A stretch of DNA of 64,000 bases from Lithospermum erythrorhizon (GCA_019722365.1 JADFUC010000271.1:744001-808000); one strand, 5' to 3'. Shown: positions 35,338 to 47,713, counted from the first letter of the stretch. Numbers and translations: made by a program. The notes: generated from the sequence alone by a model not told the origin.

Positions 35338-38207
35338 TTACAGCACTGTACAGCATTGGTTGGTCTTCTTTGCCTGCTTGTAGAACATCTGCAGGAGGAA
35401 AAACAACTTGCAATCAGTTGCTAACCAAGCAATTTGCTACTCAATTTTCACTAAAACTATATCACAATTGCATTAATAACACATTAGTAAAGGGAATTAG
35501 TATTATTGATATATTCACCTGAGAAGCTGCGCTCAGGTCTGAACTTTTATCAACCAAACTGTCCAGTTTTTCACCTCGTTCTAGAACACTATCAATAGTC
35601 TTATGCTGTATTCAAGTAAACAAAGATATAAGAAGTCATTTATGTAGCGTAGCAGCAAAGTTTGCTCAAATAAGAATGATACAGTTTACTCGAGCCAGTT
35701 ATGACTTTACAACATACTAATGCAGTAATGCAAACACAAATAAAATGTACGAAAGAATAGAGCTACCCGCATTGTCAGACACAGAATAATTCAGGATTCA
35801 CCTTCACTTGTAATATGTTAACCAAACAGAAGAAAACGTATAAAAGTGTAGAGCTACTTTCGACATTTGGATACCGCACTAGCATAAGATCCACCTTTCC
35901 ACAACTCATACATGGAACATAAATTAGATTAACATGAAGGTGAAGATTTCTCCTTCAAAAACAACCCTTGACCTAAGAAACTTCATTGCAGCTCAGCCAA
36001 ACAGCTTCAAAGCTACTTTGATATATCAAGCTAAACGACAGATTGTAATATAATCAAGTTCCTAGACATAAACCACCTTAGACACACAAGGAAACGCTCG
36101 GGAATTAAAAATATTGGCAGGGAAAAATGAGTTGAACTATGAACAGGATTCCCAATAAATAATTAGCTGGAAGATGGGTTGGCAACGGTTTCCACAAGAA
36201 AAGTTGCAAAAGCTCACTCTTGGAGCACAATGAATGCTTCTCAATCTTCAGCAATTAAGGCCACAGTGCCACATTAAGCTAACTGAGTTTTGATTGAATG
36301 ACTTACAAGAATAATTTTGGTTTCATCCAACTCCCTCTGAATCTTCAGTAGCTTGTCAGCTTCAGCAGGATCCTGACAGGCATTAGTAAATAAATAAAGT
36401 AATTAAAAAGGAGTTGGTCAGTGAGAGACCAGACTATTAAACAAGATAACCAAAGATGCCTTCCTCACTTGCCCAAATAGAAACTTCAAATTCAAAACAA
36501 AAATGAAAATACCTGAAATTTTGCTAAAGAATCATCTAAATAGGGCCAAGGTTGAGTGCTATCTGATTGTGCATTTCTCCAGGAATCACCGAACTTCTTT
36601 TGATACTCATCCAAAACCTGCCAATACATGTATGTACTCAATTAAAATAACCGTCTTTCTCAACAAGGGGAATAAACTGCATCTTCTCAACAATAGAAAT
36701 AATTTGCAAGGTACTTAAGGCTTTGCATGCAAACTGCAATGAACCTGGATTATAAAGACTTTGCATAGGAACATAGGAATTGAAAATACTTTGCATATTA
36801 AGGATTCAAAACTAAGGACTCTACCTGGTTGAGCAGTGAAAATGCACTCCGGACAGGGTAATGATCATCCATAAAGGCTAGTGCAATTAAGCCATTTCGG
36901 TTGTAAGAATGGACCTTGTACTCTGTGAAAGAGGGATTCAACCAAATTAAACTTCAAATATTTAATCACTTTAACAAACAAGAGATCGAATTCAATAATG
37001 AGAAACCTAACAAATAATAAAAAGAAATAACAGTACTAATCAAATGAGGCCTAATTCTCACTGGGAAACGGAAAAGATATCCCAAAGATTTAACAGAATC
37101 CTCTCAACAAACGGATGGGCTGACAAGAAGTTCTGATCATCCAACCCGAGAGCCACTAAAGAGCAAAAGCTTTATACACCACATATAAGAGATGATAGAG
37201 CTTCGTCATACCAGAAGTTCTGATCATCTAACCCGAGAGCAACTAAAGAGCAAAGGCTTTATACACCACATATAAAAGATGATAGAGCTTCGTTATACCC
37301 CATTCAGTCCACAACACACCCCTTGATAAATTCTCTAGTAATAACACGCATAATTCATATATCATACACAAATTGCACACACGAAAATAGGAAGAGTTCG
37401 CAACAACAATCATCTAGGCCAAGGTATTGAAAGCTTGATGTTTAGCTTTCACGAAATTCTAAATCCAACATAAGACTGAACATATTCGATCTTAAAACCT
37501 TTCCCTCCACAGATCATCCAATCTAAGACAATACAACCTAAAACAATGCATCGCCCATCAATAACATCACAACAGAAAACCTAAAGCAACAATGTCAGAA
37601 AACCAAAATCACAAACAACCCAAATCACAAAAACCTAAAAAGTTAACATCTTTACAAAGAAACAATGTCAGAAACGAGAAATCAGAAACAACCCAAATCC
37701 TAAAAAGTTCACATCTATACAAAGAAACAATATCAGAAACTACTCAAATCATAAAAACCTAAAAAGTTAACATCTTTACAAAGAAACAATATCAGAAAAC
37801 AAAAACCATAAACAACCCAAATCATAAAATCCTAAAAAGTTAACATCTTTACAAAGAAACAATATCAGAAAACAAAAACCATAAACAACCCAAATCATAA
37901 AATCCTAAAAAGTATCTTTACAAGAACCAACATCAGAAACTACCCAAATCACAAAAACCAAAAAAGCCAACATCTTCAAATACAAACAACAACAAAATAT
38001 GAGAATAAAGACACCTTCATGCTGCACAGATTGGCGTTGGCTAGGTGGGGTTCGTTTAGCAACAGTGCGACCAATAAAGACAATAAATTCCTTAACACTT
38101 GATCTCTGAAAATACCCAAAATGGCTAACATCTGAAGCATTTGCAAGAATCACAGGATCGGACCCTTCTGGAATGCATTTTAGGACCAATATTGCTGTGA
38201 TCTTCAT
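35338..38207 (-). CDS. YKT61: YKT6-type R-SNARE
   Basis: Six exons on the minus strand: 38207-38015, 36922-36825, 36617-36513, 36372-36307, 35605-35519, 35388-35338. The sum is 600 nt, 199 residues, the canonical YKT6 length. Residues 1 to about 120 form the longin domain ([26 protein letters not shown]). An R-SNARE coiled coil follows, with the zero-layer Arg in VLERGEKLD, and the end is CCTVL. The final CaaX-type box is prenylated and the Cys before it palmitoylated in known YKT6 proteins, giving reversible membrane binding in Golgi, vacuole and endosome fusion. I chose ATG 38,207 over the in-frame ATG 12 bases earlier because all family members start MKIT. The large first intron carries tandem repeats. 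Confidence 0.95.
37126..37299. repeat. 87-bp tandem duplication in YKT6 intron 1
   Basis: AGAAGTTCTGATCATC starts at 37,126 and AGAAGTTCTGATCATC again at 37,213. Both are followed by ACCCGAGAGC and a matching run to TAGAGCTTCGT. Divergence is low, so the event is fairly recent. Confidence 0.9.
37600..37985. repeat. Minisatellite in YKT6 intron 1, about six units
   Basis: Units of roughly 55-73 bp with the core CCAAATCATAAAA, CCTAAAAAGTTAACATC and AAAGAAACAATATCAGAAA start near 37,619, 37,690, 37,742, 37,815, 37,888 and 37,942. The outer units are more diverged than the middle ones. Confidence 0.85.
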
Positions 38208-39593
38208 CTTTTTATTCAATTAATTGTTGCTTTGATTATTATTATTATTATTGTATTGAAATTAAATTGGATTGTGTAATGAGCGTATCTGTTTTCTATG
38301 AAGTTGCGTTGGATTGCATCTTCTTACATTTGATTATTGGATTTATTGTTTTTTTATTACACTAATAATTTCCATGGTTAAAATATAAATCCGACTAAAA
38401 GCGGAATGAAATTTTAAAGTACATCAAAAAAAATTTGTGAAATAATTATTTTGCCCTAAATGAAACTACCTCAAACACTATACTTAAAAATAAGGTGACT
38501 AAAATAGTAATTTCACACTTTTTTACTATTTCGGATGTGCTTATAGCAGCCCTTTTAAAATATATGGAGTAAAGGTGAAATTGTCAAGAATAGCATGATT
38601 TTTAATAAAATTCGAGTTTATATCTTTTTGGTAAAAACTATCATTGTTGATGTAACTTAATTTTTTTTCATAATATCTAGCAGTATCGATGTATTGATAC
38701 TAGTTGACATCTAACGACTAATAAGTATCTACTCGGTATATAATATGCTATTCACTAAAGTGTATATTTTTCCAAAAAATATGAAGGTTGTTATAGGGTA
38801 CGATTTCTATGAAATGGTGGCATGAATGCAATTTTTATATTATTGGATGATTTAGTGATGGTAGCAACTATTTATAAGGTCCTAAGTGTATAAGGTTTCA
38901 GTGGAAATAATCATCGATCGTGCACTCCACACGGTAAAAAATGATTGTGTATTCCACACGATCGATCCTTTTTTATGGTTAAAAAATCACCGATTGTGTT
39001 GATCGTTATATTTTCCTGTGTGTTGTGTGTTTGGGAGAAATTGATTTTTCAAGTCTTATATAGTATCTTGTTCAAAATAGAATTGAAGTCACAAATCCTA
39101 TGTTTACAGAGAATGTATACTTGTCTTTGTCTGGTGTGATAGTTAAATACCACTTAGAATAAAAATAAAAAATAAAGCAGGATAATACTCCCAGGTAGTG
39201 ATCATATTTCATATACAATAGCTGAGCATCTAAGTAGGAAATGAAACTTAATAAATAAACTAATACTAGTTTCTCTCTTTCCTTTGGCAATTTCAGATGT
39301 TTCTACACAAACTAAGTCCTAACATGGTACATTCCACAACAAGTGGCATCAGATCAAATAATAAACATAGGCTCCTGGAGGAATCCATAGCTATGAGAGA
39401 ATATCTCAAGTTCTCAACTCTATTCTTGAATAGTGAATATAACTCTAAGCAAGCATGATTTAGACCATAATAACTTCCTACTTGAATCATCCCTCAACGA
39501 ATAGGGTGGTGATTGACCATTCCAACAGGCACATCATCTGTTAATCACAAATATTCCCCTTTTGTCGATTCTTTAACTAAAAAGAACGATGGG
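38208..39593. other. Intergenic (YKT6 upstream, ABHD17-like downstream)
   Basis: Holds the YKT6 promoter on its left, a small inverted-repeat element at 38,437-38,516 and the probable 3'UTR of the hydrolase gene on its right. Short frames at 39,072-39,490 (minus) lie in that 3' region and show no motif. Confidence 0.5.
38437..38516. repeat. Small inverted-repeat element
   Basis: TGTGAAATAATTATTTTGCC at the left is the near reverse complement of GACTAAAATAGTAATTTCAC at the right, with about 40 bp between. It resembles the arms at 23,533-23,622. Confidence 0.5.
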
Positions 39594-42051
39594 CTATCTT
39601 TTCAAAAATCTTAAGCACCTGTTGTTTTTACTTCCTGTTATAGTATGTGCTGCATTCTGGCGTCGCTTATTAATTTTGCTTAGCGATTGCTTCTCCATTG
39701 CATTTATGAACTTGCGCAAATGTCTGATGTACTCCGGGTACGTTTCAAGATTACAGTGCCCTCCCCCTTCAACCCATAGAGGATCATATTTCTCTAAGGA
39801 GAGTTCCCACAATCGCTTCCCATGAGAGAAATCGACAATGTCATCATTTGTACCCTGCAGAAGGTTCACTAATTGAATTCAGAAGTGGTTAAAAATCACA
39901 TAGCAGTACAAGAAACAGGACAGAGTTCTCGCATGCTATCAAAAACAACATAACAAACACTCAAATTAAAGCTTTTTCCATTTGCCACAAATAAACTCTT
40001 CCTACTAATCGGGTTTCACCCTGCAATCCATTTCATGGCAGCTCACTTAAACAGATATGAACCTTTGAGAAATTGCATCGGCATAATCGCCAAGCTTCTA
40101 AAGGTTTCCTTCTATAACTAACATGAAACTCTAGATGGTATTCCTAAAGCTTGAGAGAGGGTCAAGTTAGATGCTGTTAGACAGTTTGATCACATGAAGC
40201 AATCATAGAAGAATTATAGATGTAAAAAACAAGAAGTTGTTAGAAATAGATAAGAATAGAAACTTACATGTATAACTAAAATTGGACAAGTGACATTCCG
40301 TACTTTGTCTATATTCTGAAAGCAAAAGGAGGAAAATTAGTTAATGATGCAACCATCTTAAGTGAACAAATTTCATGTTAGGATTAGACAGAACTAAAGG
40401 AAAAACTGAAAAAAGAGAATAAGGACAACTCACGCACCTTAAAAATATCAAACCAGAATGTCATCTTAACTGGATAGAGAACTCTTATACCCGAAAGAAT
40501 AGCACTGTGAAGAACGACACCTCTCAGGCTCCGCAAACGAGAAGCTAAGTGCAGTGTTGGCCCACTGCCAACAGACTGTCCATACAATATTACATCTTCC
40601 TGATTAATTCCGTAATCACTTTTCAAGCAATCAAACACAGCCTCAATGTCATGGTAGGTGTTGAACTCAGATGGCTGGAACAAACAAGAGCGCTTCAGGA
40701 ATATATGTAAGATGGATAAACTAATAAGTAGGGTAACAACAAAATAACATCTTTTTGTTCTCCTAATTCATATAATCTCAATAGACGACTGCATCACGAT
40801 TTAACTCACCTTACCAGAAGAGCCTCCATATCCAGAGTAATCATAACTGCAATACATGAAAATATTTAAATAAATCTCATTCACCACTGAGAAAATATAT
40901 GAAGTCCCTACTAAACGTGCATTCAGATTTTTCAGTGTCTCCGGATACTATGTCTCCAGGAGAAGAAGAGTTTAATCTTGAGACTTGAGTTTATTAAACT
41001 ACCTCAGTCTAGATAAATCAGGACAATGGCAAGAATGCATTTTCTGTTATGGAAAACCCATAGAAATCCAACATGTTAACTACTGTTATTTAGAGGGGCA
41101 GATGGAAAGTTCATAATCAAGAATAAAGGCTTGGAATTATTATCACTCAGTCACATTCAAATTTAAAAATAAATTTTGGCTAAGCAATTATGCAAATATA
41201 ATTGTACTACTTGAGCTCTTATCTTCTGGATATAATGGAATACATCAAAATGGCTCATTGCAGTACCTACGGTTCATATCTTTCTTGAAGTAGTAGATAG
41301 TGCTAGCACTTTACTCTTCGGTCATTTTCGGAAACAAAATATCACAGGGTTCAGGCTACTTTCCAATCACCCAGTGCCCCGCTTAGACGGCAGCCTGAGG
41401 CATTTTAATGTTGATTAACTATGCAAATAAACAAGAATGCATAATCAGTCGCCAACCCACCATTCCTGGGATGGGAAAGTGGGAAACAAGACAGGACACT
41501 CAACAAAACAATACTCAAACTAGTCATTCTCCAATTGAATGGAACAGTAACACAACAAGGTCACGACAAATTATCCATGTTCACAATTGAGATAAAAATT
41601 GATATTGAAACCCACAAATTTGGTTAGCAATCAAACAAAAAAACCACAATATCAAACCAAAGGAACCCAGAAAAACTCAAAAAAGATTCAATCTTTATCT
41701 ACAAAACATAAAATCATTAAAGAAGCAATATACAAGATACAACACACACCTCATGATATTGACACGAAGATGAGCTCTAAGCTCAATAAAAAGCTCCTGC
41801 ATTTGACCCAAATCAGCAGCATTTCCATGAGAATACAAAAGTGTTAGCTTCCCTTTAGGATGCTTCCAAAAAGTAGCAACAATCTTGTTACCCCCCTTTG
41901 TATTCAACAAATGAATATCAACTTTTTTATCAGCCGTTAAGCCACTAAACACAAGCCTACCATCAATCTCATCTCTAAACACCTCATATGTTGGTGGCTC
42001 TGGAGGAAAAAATGCAAACTTTGCAGCCACACCAGATGTAACATTCCCCAT
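39594..42051 (-). CDS. ABHD17-like alpha/beta hydrolase
   Basis: Five exons on the minus strand: 42051-41750, 40846-40810, 40674-40438, 40315-40268, 39854-39594; 885 nt, 294 residues. The start [17 protein letters not shown] is the normal beginning of plant ABHD17 (FAM108) relatives and fits an N-myristoylation signal (Gly2, Ser6); an open frame continues 19 codons upstream but I take 42,051. The fold signature is complete: oxyanion region [19 protein letters not shown], nucleophile elbow GQSVGSG, acid in GTNDDIVD and histidine in GGGHCNLE. Animal ABHD17 proteins remove palmitate from proteins; for plant members the substrate is unsettled, so depalmitoylation is inference. The C-terminus is short and lacks a long Cys-rich tail. 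Confidence 0.9.
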
Positions 42052-42639
42052 TTCATCAAATGAGGAAAAAATGCACCAAACCCACAAAACCAACCAAAAA
42101 AAAAGCACAAAAAACCAATAAAATGGGGTTTACATGAAAAATCAAGAAATTTATATAATTAATTATAATTAATTTCTTTAAAAATATTTTTTTTTAATAA
42201 TAAATTTGCATTATTGAAATTTGTTTTGTGGTGAGCTGAGGAGATAACTAGATGAAGGAAAGGCAAATGGTGAAAAAAACGAAGACCATAAACAGATAGA
42301 GAGATGCTGTAATAATAATACTCCGTAATAAATAAAATAAAGATTGTCTAAATTTGTCAATGTGTGTGAGTTTTTTTATATTAGTGCATGGTGTGTTTCT
42401 TGTTGTCTATTGGTTAAAGACGATGATATTTATATGTCTGAATTTTGGCTGCTTCTAATAATTTCGGACATTAATTACTTCAAATAACATGAATTATTAC
42501 TATTCCCTATTATTATTATGCGAGGATACGTTGGTGCGTGGTGCTGGATCGAAGTTTTAAACAATGTAGTCATAATAGTTGGCATTTAATTGATGGTACG
42601 GGTGGTTTTTTATTATCTACGACTAAATGTTAAAGCAGT
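42052..42639. other. Upstream of the hydrolase gene
   Basis: Contains the leader and promoter of the ABHD17-like gene (minus). ACTCCGTA occurs at 42,320. I could not fix a TATA box. Confidence 0.5.
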
Positions 42640-43360
42640 GGAGTTTTTCGGATACCGCTTATAAAGATCGTTTTTCGAAGATATGCGGCGTATGGAGGAT
42701 TTGATGATATATGGAGCATCTGAAAGATATTAGAAAGTCAGTTGATTGTTGTGATAAAGCGAGTGTTGAGTCTGATAGGACTTTGTGTTTATGAAAAGGG
42801 TGTCGATCTCAAATCAAAGGCGCTTGCAGTAATGAAGATAAAAACCACAAAGACCCTACACTATATAAAGGAAGCGATATTAAGAATTGAAAGGCACCTC
42901 ACATATTGTTTTCTAAAATCATTCAAGAAAGCATTCTTGAGAGCAAACATTGTAGTATTTTTAGGTGTAGGCTGTTAGAGAAATCTTTAATTCGTCTAAC
43001 TATTATCACGGTTGTTATAACACGCTATTATAACAATCATTAAGAGTTATTATGTCGTTTGATTCTTGTAAGTGAACAGAGTGTTGACAAGGTAGAAGGA
43101 GATAGGTGGATCACAGTCTTAGAAACTATGTTAATTAGAGTTAGAGGCGAAGTAGAATGTGGGTATTAGGTGGGCCCTTCTTGTAATCCCTTCATATCGT
43201 ATTAGTGGAAGTTCCACGAGCAAAGCGTCCCCCGGGCGTAGGTGCTATATTAGCACCAAACTGGGTTACCATTCTATGTGTTATGTACTTTACTATCTTT
43301 ATTTTCGAGTTAAGTAATTTGTTGTATGAAGTCAAGTGTCAGTGACTGTTAGTTGGACAC
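42640..43360 (+). mobile_element. LTR-like relic B
   Basis: CACTATATAAAGG at about 42,859, then a downstream block with GAGGCGAAGTAGAATG (43,145), GTGGAAGTTCCACG (43,205) and a T-rich end. These follow the same order as in relic A (923-1745). TTGGTATTTTAG at 43,361 resembles a tRNA-Met primer site, which would make this a 5' LTR with the internal part lost or decayed. The left border is not certain. Confidence 0.45.
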
Positions 43361-45569
43361 TTGGTATTTTAGTAATCACTTTTTCAAGAACAATAAAATG
43401 AAAACGACACCAAAGGGAGATTCAAGGGAGGGAGGGACCGATTGGTCTAATAGTCTGAGTAATTTTCGGCACGAACCTCTATTCAAGAGGTGTGAGTTTC
43501 GATTTATGACAGAGGAGTATATTATACATACTTCCTCAGTTTCGTGCACCCATTATGTAGGACTTTCAGGCGCTAGCTTATAATTTAATTAATGTCTGAT
43601 ATCGTATATAATTTGTAACTTCTATTGTTAGAGGAAAAAAAAGGGAGGGGGAGGGGTGTTTATTTTTTCTAGTTTTTATATTAATGGTACAAGTTTAACT
43701 TAAAAGATTTATGTTTTGTATTTCTAAATTTATCAAAAAAGAATATTATATTTATTCAATTTCGAATGAGCCATTATGAAAGATAGATTTTTTGTGTATG
43801 TTAACAAAAAAATTAATGGCATGCAGTAAATAAAACGAGAAAATTAGTTAAGGATAAAATTGAATATTACACGGCTTGAATTCCTTAATTGATAGGAAGT
43901 TAATGGATTGTGGTATGTTGGATAAAATTAAATCTATTTATGTTATATGTAGTGTAAGTCATGTAAGTTGTTTTTGTCGTGGGGTTCTGTCGCTACAAAT
44001 CCTTGTACATCACGAAGAAAGTAAATCGTGGAATATGTCTTAGTGGTCAGTGCATTTGAGCCTCCTCGTTTGCCACTGCAACTTCAAGATCGAGTACATC
44101 CCTTGTAGGAATTCGAACTCTTATCCATTGTAGAGATTGAAGTGACACAATATTAATCTAAAGTTTTCAACCAATGAGCTGTATATGCTCGAAAGTTATT
44201 TTTGCATCAATTTAAGAAGTGACTAGGAGTGCTTATATAATCATTTCTTACTTGATCGTTGATTTAGTTGGAACAAGTTGAGGTTGAGGATAGTTAGATC
44301 TAGTCAAAGTCTTCTAGGAATCTATTCATAATAATCCGTACTTCTCTAGATAAAGAGAAATTGCAAGTAAAAGTGACAATGTCAGAGTCAAACATTCTTT
44401 AATTGTCTGCCAATGCCCATTTTTAGTTTTTTCCCCACGTTTAATTTGGCTTCACTAGATTGCCTATTTATGGTAAATAAATCGTCTTGCTATATATTAT
44501 TTGGATTTTGATAATGCTCCAACTGAAAAGAATCATTTATCGAAATTAATTAGTACTTGTGCTCATCATCATTTATTTGAGGGTGTGGCAAGTTTATATT
44601 TATCTATCTCCATTCACCTCAAATAATGAATTATTTTTTTAAAACCGCATTTACTATTTAATTTAGAAAAAAATGTTTAATGTAAATTGAAATGTAGAAA
44701 TTATATTAATCGACTTGATTTTACATTTTGAATAAACATAACATACAACATACATAACAAGAATCATAGAAGCTGTCATTTTGAAGTTTACCCAATACAC
44801 ATTTGACGAGTAACGGGCGGCAGGTTTTGAGTTACAAAAAATTACAGTATATAGAAGCTGTAGGGGGTAAATCACAATTCACTGTAGTTTCAAGCTCTTT
44901 AAAAGAATAGAGAGGCTTTGGTTTAAAGCAAAGAGAAAAGCTAGTCAAAAGAGCTTACTGGGAGTTGGTGAACTAAGCTAGAAAGATGCATTCATGCCTT
45001 GAAGATAACTAAAGATGAAAGATGGGGTAGCTTTAACAACACCCCTGATAAGACTATAGTTTATTAAAAGAGCTGATTGAACATACTTTGTGTTTGATTA
45101 CTTTTAATAATTAAAGTCACTTTTTACGAAATCTAGAAAATGTATCTTTAATTATACACTACTCCATGATAATCTACTGCCTTTTATTTAGTGAAAAAAG
45201 TACTGAATCAGTAGTGCTTCCCAAATCCCACTTATCCGTAATGACTCGAAGAAGATAGTTCTCGGATTACCTTTCTATGGCTAGGCATGGAGACAACAGA
45301 ACCGCGGTGGAGCATTGCATATGCTAAGCAAAACTGCTTGGTTACTTTCATTTGCTTGGATGTTAGATACAATGTTTTGCAGCTTCACAAAATCAAAGGC
45401 ATGGGAAGATTAGAAGCAGATTCAGAATAGTTATATGATTTTCTGCAATAAGAACACAAGGCACCAGTTGATGTAACATTGAAATAAAAGAGATGTTAGT
45501 CAACTGCACCTGTAAACACCACCTATACATATAACTTATGAACGATCAGATCTAACCAGTCAATGATTT
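43361..45569. other. Intergenic, mostly AT-rich
   Basis: A frame at 43,353-43,583 is probably leftover leader of the LTR element. A possible tRNA-derived SINE piece lies at 44,036-44,102. The remainder shows nothing that I can name. Confidence 0.4.
44036..44102 (+). repeat. tRNA-like (SINE-type) fragment, tentative
   Basis: TCTTAGTGGTCAGTGC resembles a pol III A box, and about 45 bp on AGATCGAGTACATCC resembles a B box. Spacing fits a tRNA-derived SINE head. No tail repeat or target duplication was seen. Confidence 0.2.
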
Positions 45570-46001
45570 CTATACTGCAATCAATATATATACTTCTGAA
45601 ACATAAGCTAGACACTTAAACATCCGAATCAGCTCCGGCATGAAAGATATTCGGTCACAATAGAATCGGCTTCTCTCAATGGAACAACTCTTTTTATGCA
45701 TCATACTCTCAATAGCAGGGTATTTTCTTTTCTGGCCACCTCTATTTCTCGTTTGAAATCGCTCGTCAGAAACCTCAAAGTCCCCTGACCCTGGAGTAGT
45801 TGGTAAAAAATTAACGAATTTCAGGAAAATAACCGGAGGCGGAACCAATATCAAAAGAAGTAAACTTACATATGTAAAAACATGGTATCTTAAGATTTCA
45901 TGCCTGTCTCTAACATGTTTGAACCGAAATTTCTTTCCACGGCCAGGAATACTACAAGTAAACTGTCTGATCTCATAATGGACAGCTTCATTATTAACAT
46001 G
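45570..46001 (-). pseudogene. 3' relic of a transcription factor IIIA gene
   Basis: The first block (46001-45870, after a TTAG acceptor) encodes NEAVHYEIRQFTCSIPG, RGKKFRFKHVRDRHEI and YHVFTY. It has the layout of the last C2H2 finger of plant TFIIIA with its conserved KHVRD and HVYT-like end. The second block (from 45,790 down) reads GDFEVSDERFQTRNRGGQKRKY, matching the acidic plus RGG(R/Q)KRK tail of that protein. TFIIIA binds 5S rRNA and its genes. Here the second zinc-binding Cys is Arg (PGRGKK), the two blocks do not join in frame, the tail runs on past the normal end, and no other fingers lie upstream. So this is a truncated pseudogene. Confidence 0.65.
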
Positions 46002-46040
46002 CTAATTTTTAAACAATAAAACACAAATTATAATTAGGTA

Positions 46041-46270
46041 CACCCTCCATCCCAAAAATGTTTTCAAATTATGAACTATTTAACTTTAGCACAAATGTTC
46101 TAATATGATATTTGGTGAAAAATATATCAAAAGATACCATTTTAACATACATCACTATTAACAAGCAATTTTGATTCAAATAAAAGTTATATACATCAAT
46201 TAAAGCTACAAACTTAGTCAATTTTGACAATTCAAACTCAAACTGGACAATTTTTTTGGGATATAGGTAG
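46041..46270. repeat. Stowaway-like MITE, 230 bp
   Basis: The left end CACCCTCCATCCCAAAAA is the imperfect reverse complement of the right end TTTTTTGGGATATAGGTAG, and TA dinucleotides flank it (46,039-46,040 and 46,271-46,272). It sits just upstream of the TFIIIA relic. Confidence 0.75.
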
Positions 46271-47697
46271 TATATAAAACAAAATAAATTGATTAAACAA
46301 CAAATATGAAAAAATTAATTGGTATATAGTACCTGATATGAGCAATGATGTGAGAAGATATTAGGGTTTCTTTGGATTTACAAATTCCACAAAATTGACA
46401 TTGATATTATTCAAAAATTATTTTAATTGAACAATTTCAGTTACCATCTTCAATAACATTATTCAAAAATTATTTCAATTGGACAATTGCACCTTAATTA
46501 GGGTTCAATTAGAAGTTTGAAGAAACTAGGGTTTATCAGATTTTGCCTAAATAGTTGTTGACTTTAATAGGATTGACTATTTATTACTTACTATGTTTTT
46601 AAACGAGCTCAGATTCTTAATGAATTAAGGTTTAGTTCGACTAACTAATATTCGTTAATATCAATACACGTATTTTAAATTTTTTTTACGTAATTTATAA
46701 AACTATACAAAATGCTTGTCATAATTTTAACTAAATTGTCAAAATTTTAACTAAAAAATGGACATACATACAAAGTATAACAAACAAAATATAACGATTT
46801 TGGATCGTATGTTATATACTTTACATGACATTATATATTTACACTGCTAGTAAAATAATGGCATATATAAGAAGTGGTACATTTCGCTAAAATTGATTTT
46901 TATAGTGAAATTATTACTTTTATAATTATGAGTGTTTCTTATAGCCTAATTCACCCATGTCTTTAATTTGGTTAATTGTTTGTATGTCTAACATCATGTC
47001 ATCTTTAGAGGTTGAAAATAAATAAAATATTTGAACTTGAATTAAGATAATTTAAAAATTGTGCAACATCTGATTACTAATCAACTAAAAGAACAAGCAA
47101 TTTCCTATTAATAGCGTCATCTTATGGAATGTTAAGACTTTGAAGGCTTCCAAAGTTGTAATAAGATGGTAATAAGGACATTTGACATTGCATATATAAT
47201 TGTTGACATTTTTATTATTACTAAAGTGCATTTTGAATTATTGTCGCACCCCAAATTCTATTTCAAATCCACTCTTGATTATTTTCTAGACTATTCATTT
47301 CCCTCAATTTGAGCTAAATATAAATTTTCTTATCTTTTGAGCTAATTAACCATAGCCTACAAAAATTATTACTCCTATTAATTAACTGGAGGCTCACATT
47401 TCACCCCCAACCAACACTTCACAAATTCCATTGCACAAAAATAGGAATAACTCATGACCGTTTGTAATGTTGTGTGGTTGCATTGTCCTGTGTTCTAGAG
47501 ATCGACCATGCATGTTAACGCTAGATAATTTGGTTGGTCGTAATATGTTCATAAGGTCTCTAAATAGCACATAATCAAATCCATAAGAAGCTATTAACAA
47601 ATTTATTTTGAGATCAAGTGTGAAATTATATATTGAACCAGTAGGAGGAGGGGAATTCTTTCTTCCTCCATTCTGAGATTTTTATCATCCTTTGTCG
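46271..47697. other. Intergenic, upstream of the H+-ATPase gene
   Basis: Includes a local repeat (ATTATTCAAAAATTATTT at 46,407 and 46,459) and the promoter region of the H+-ATPase. No TATA box could be chosen with confidence. The last 130 bp before the ATG contain no upstream ATG. Confidence 0.45.
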
Positions 47698-47711
47698 TGA
47701 CTCGTGAGTCA
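47698..47711. promoter_or_regulatory. Inverted repeat just before the H+-ATPase start codon
   Basis: TGACTC GT GAGTCA ends two bases before the ATG. It contains TGAGTCA, the core of the GCN4/AP-1-like bZIP site. In the mRNA it could form a small hairpin at the start codon. A function is not shown. Confidence 0.4.
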
Positions 47712-47713
47712 TC

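Noticed and set aside
42052..42108. Upstream in-frame ATG of the ABHD17-like gene (hydrophobic 19-residue extension)
   Set aside because: Family members begin MGNVTS; the extension is AT/GGT-driven leader sequence.
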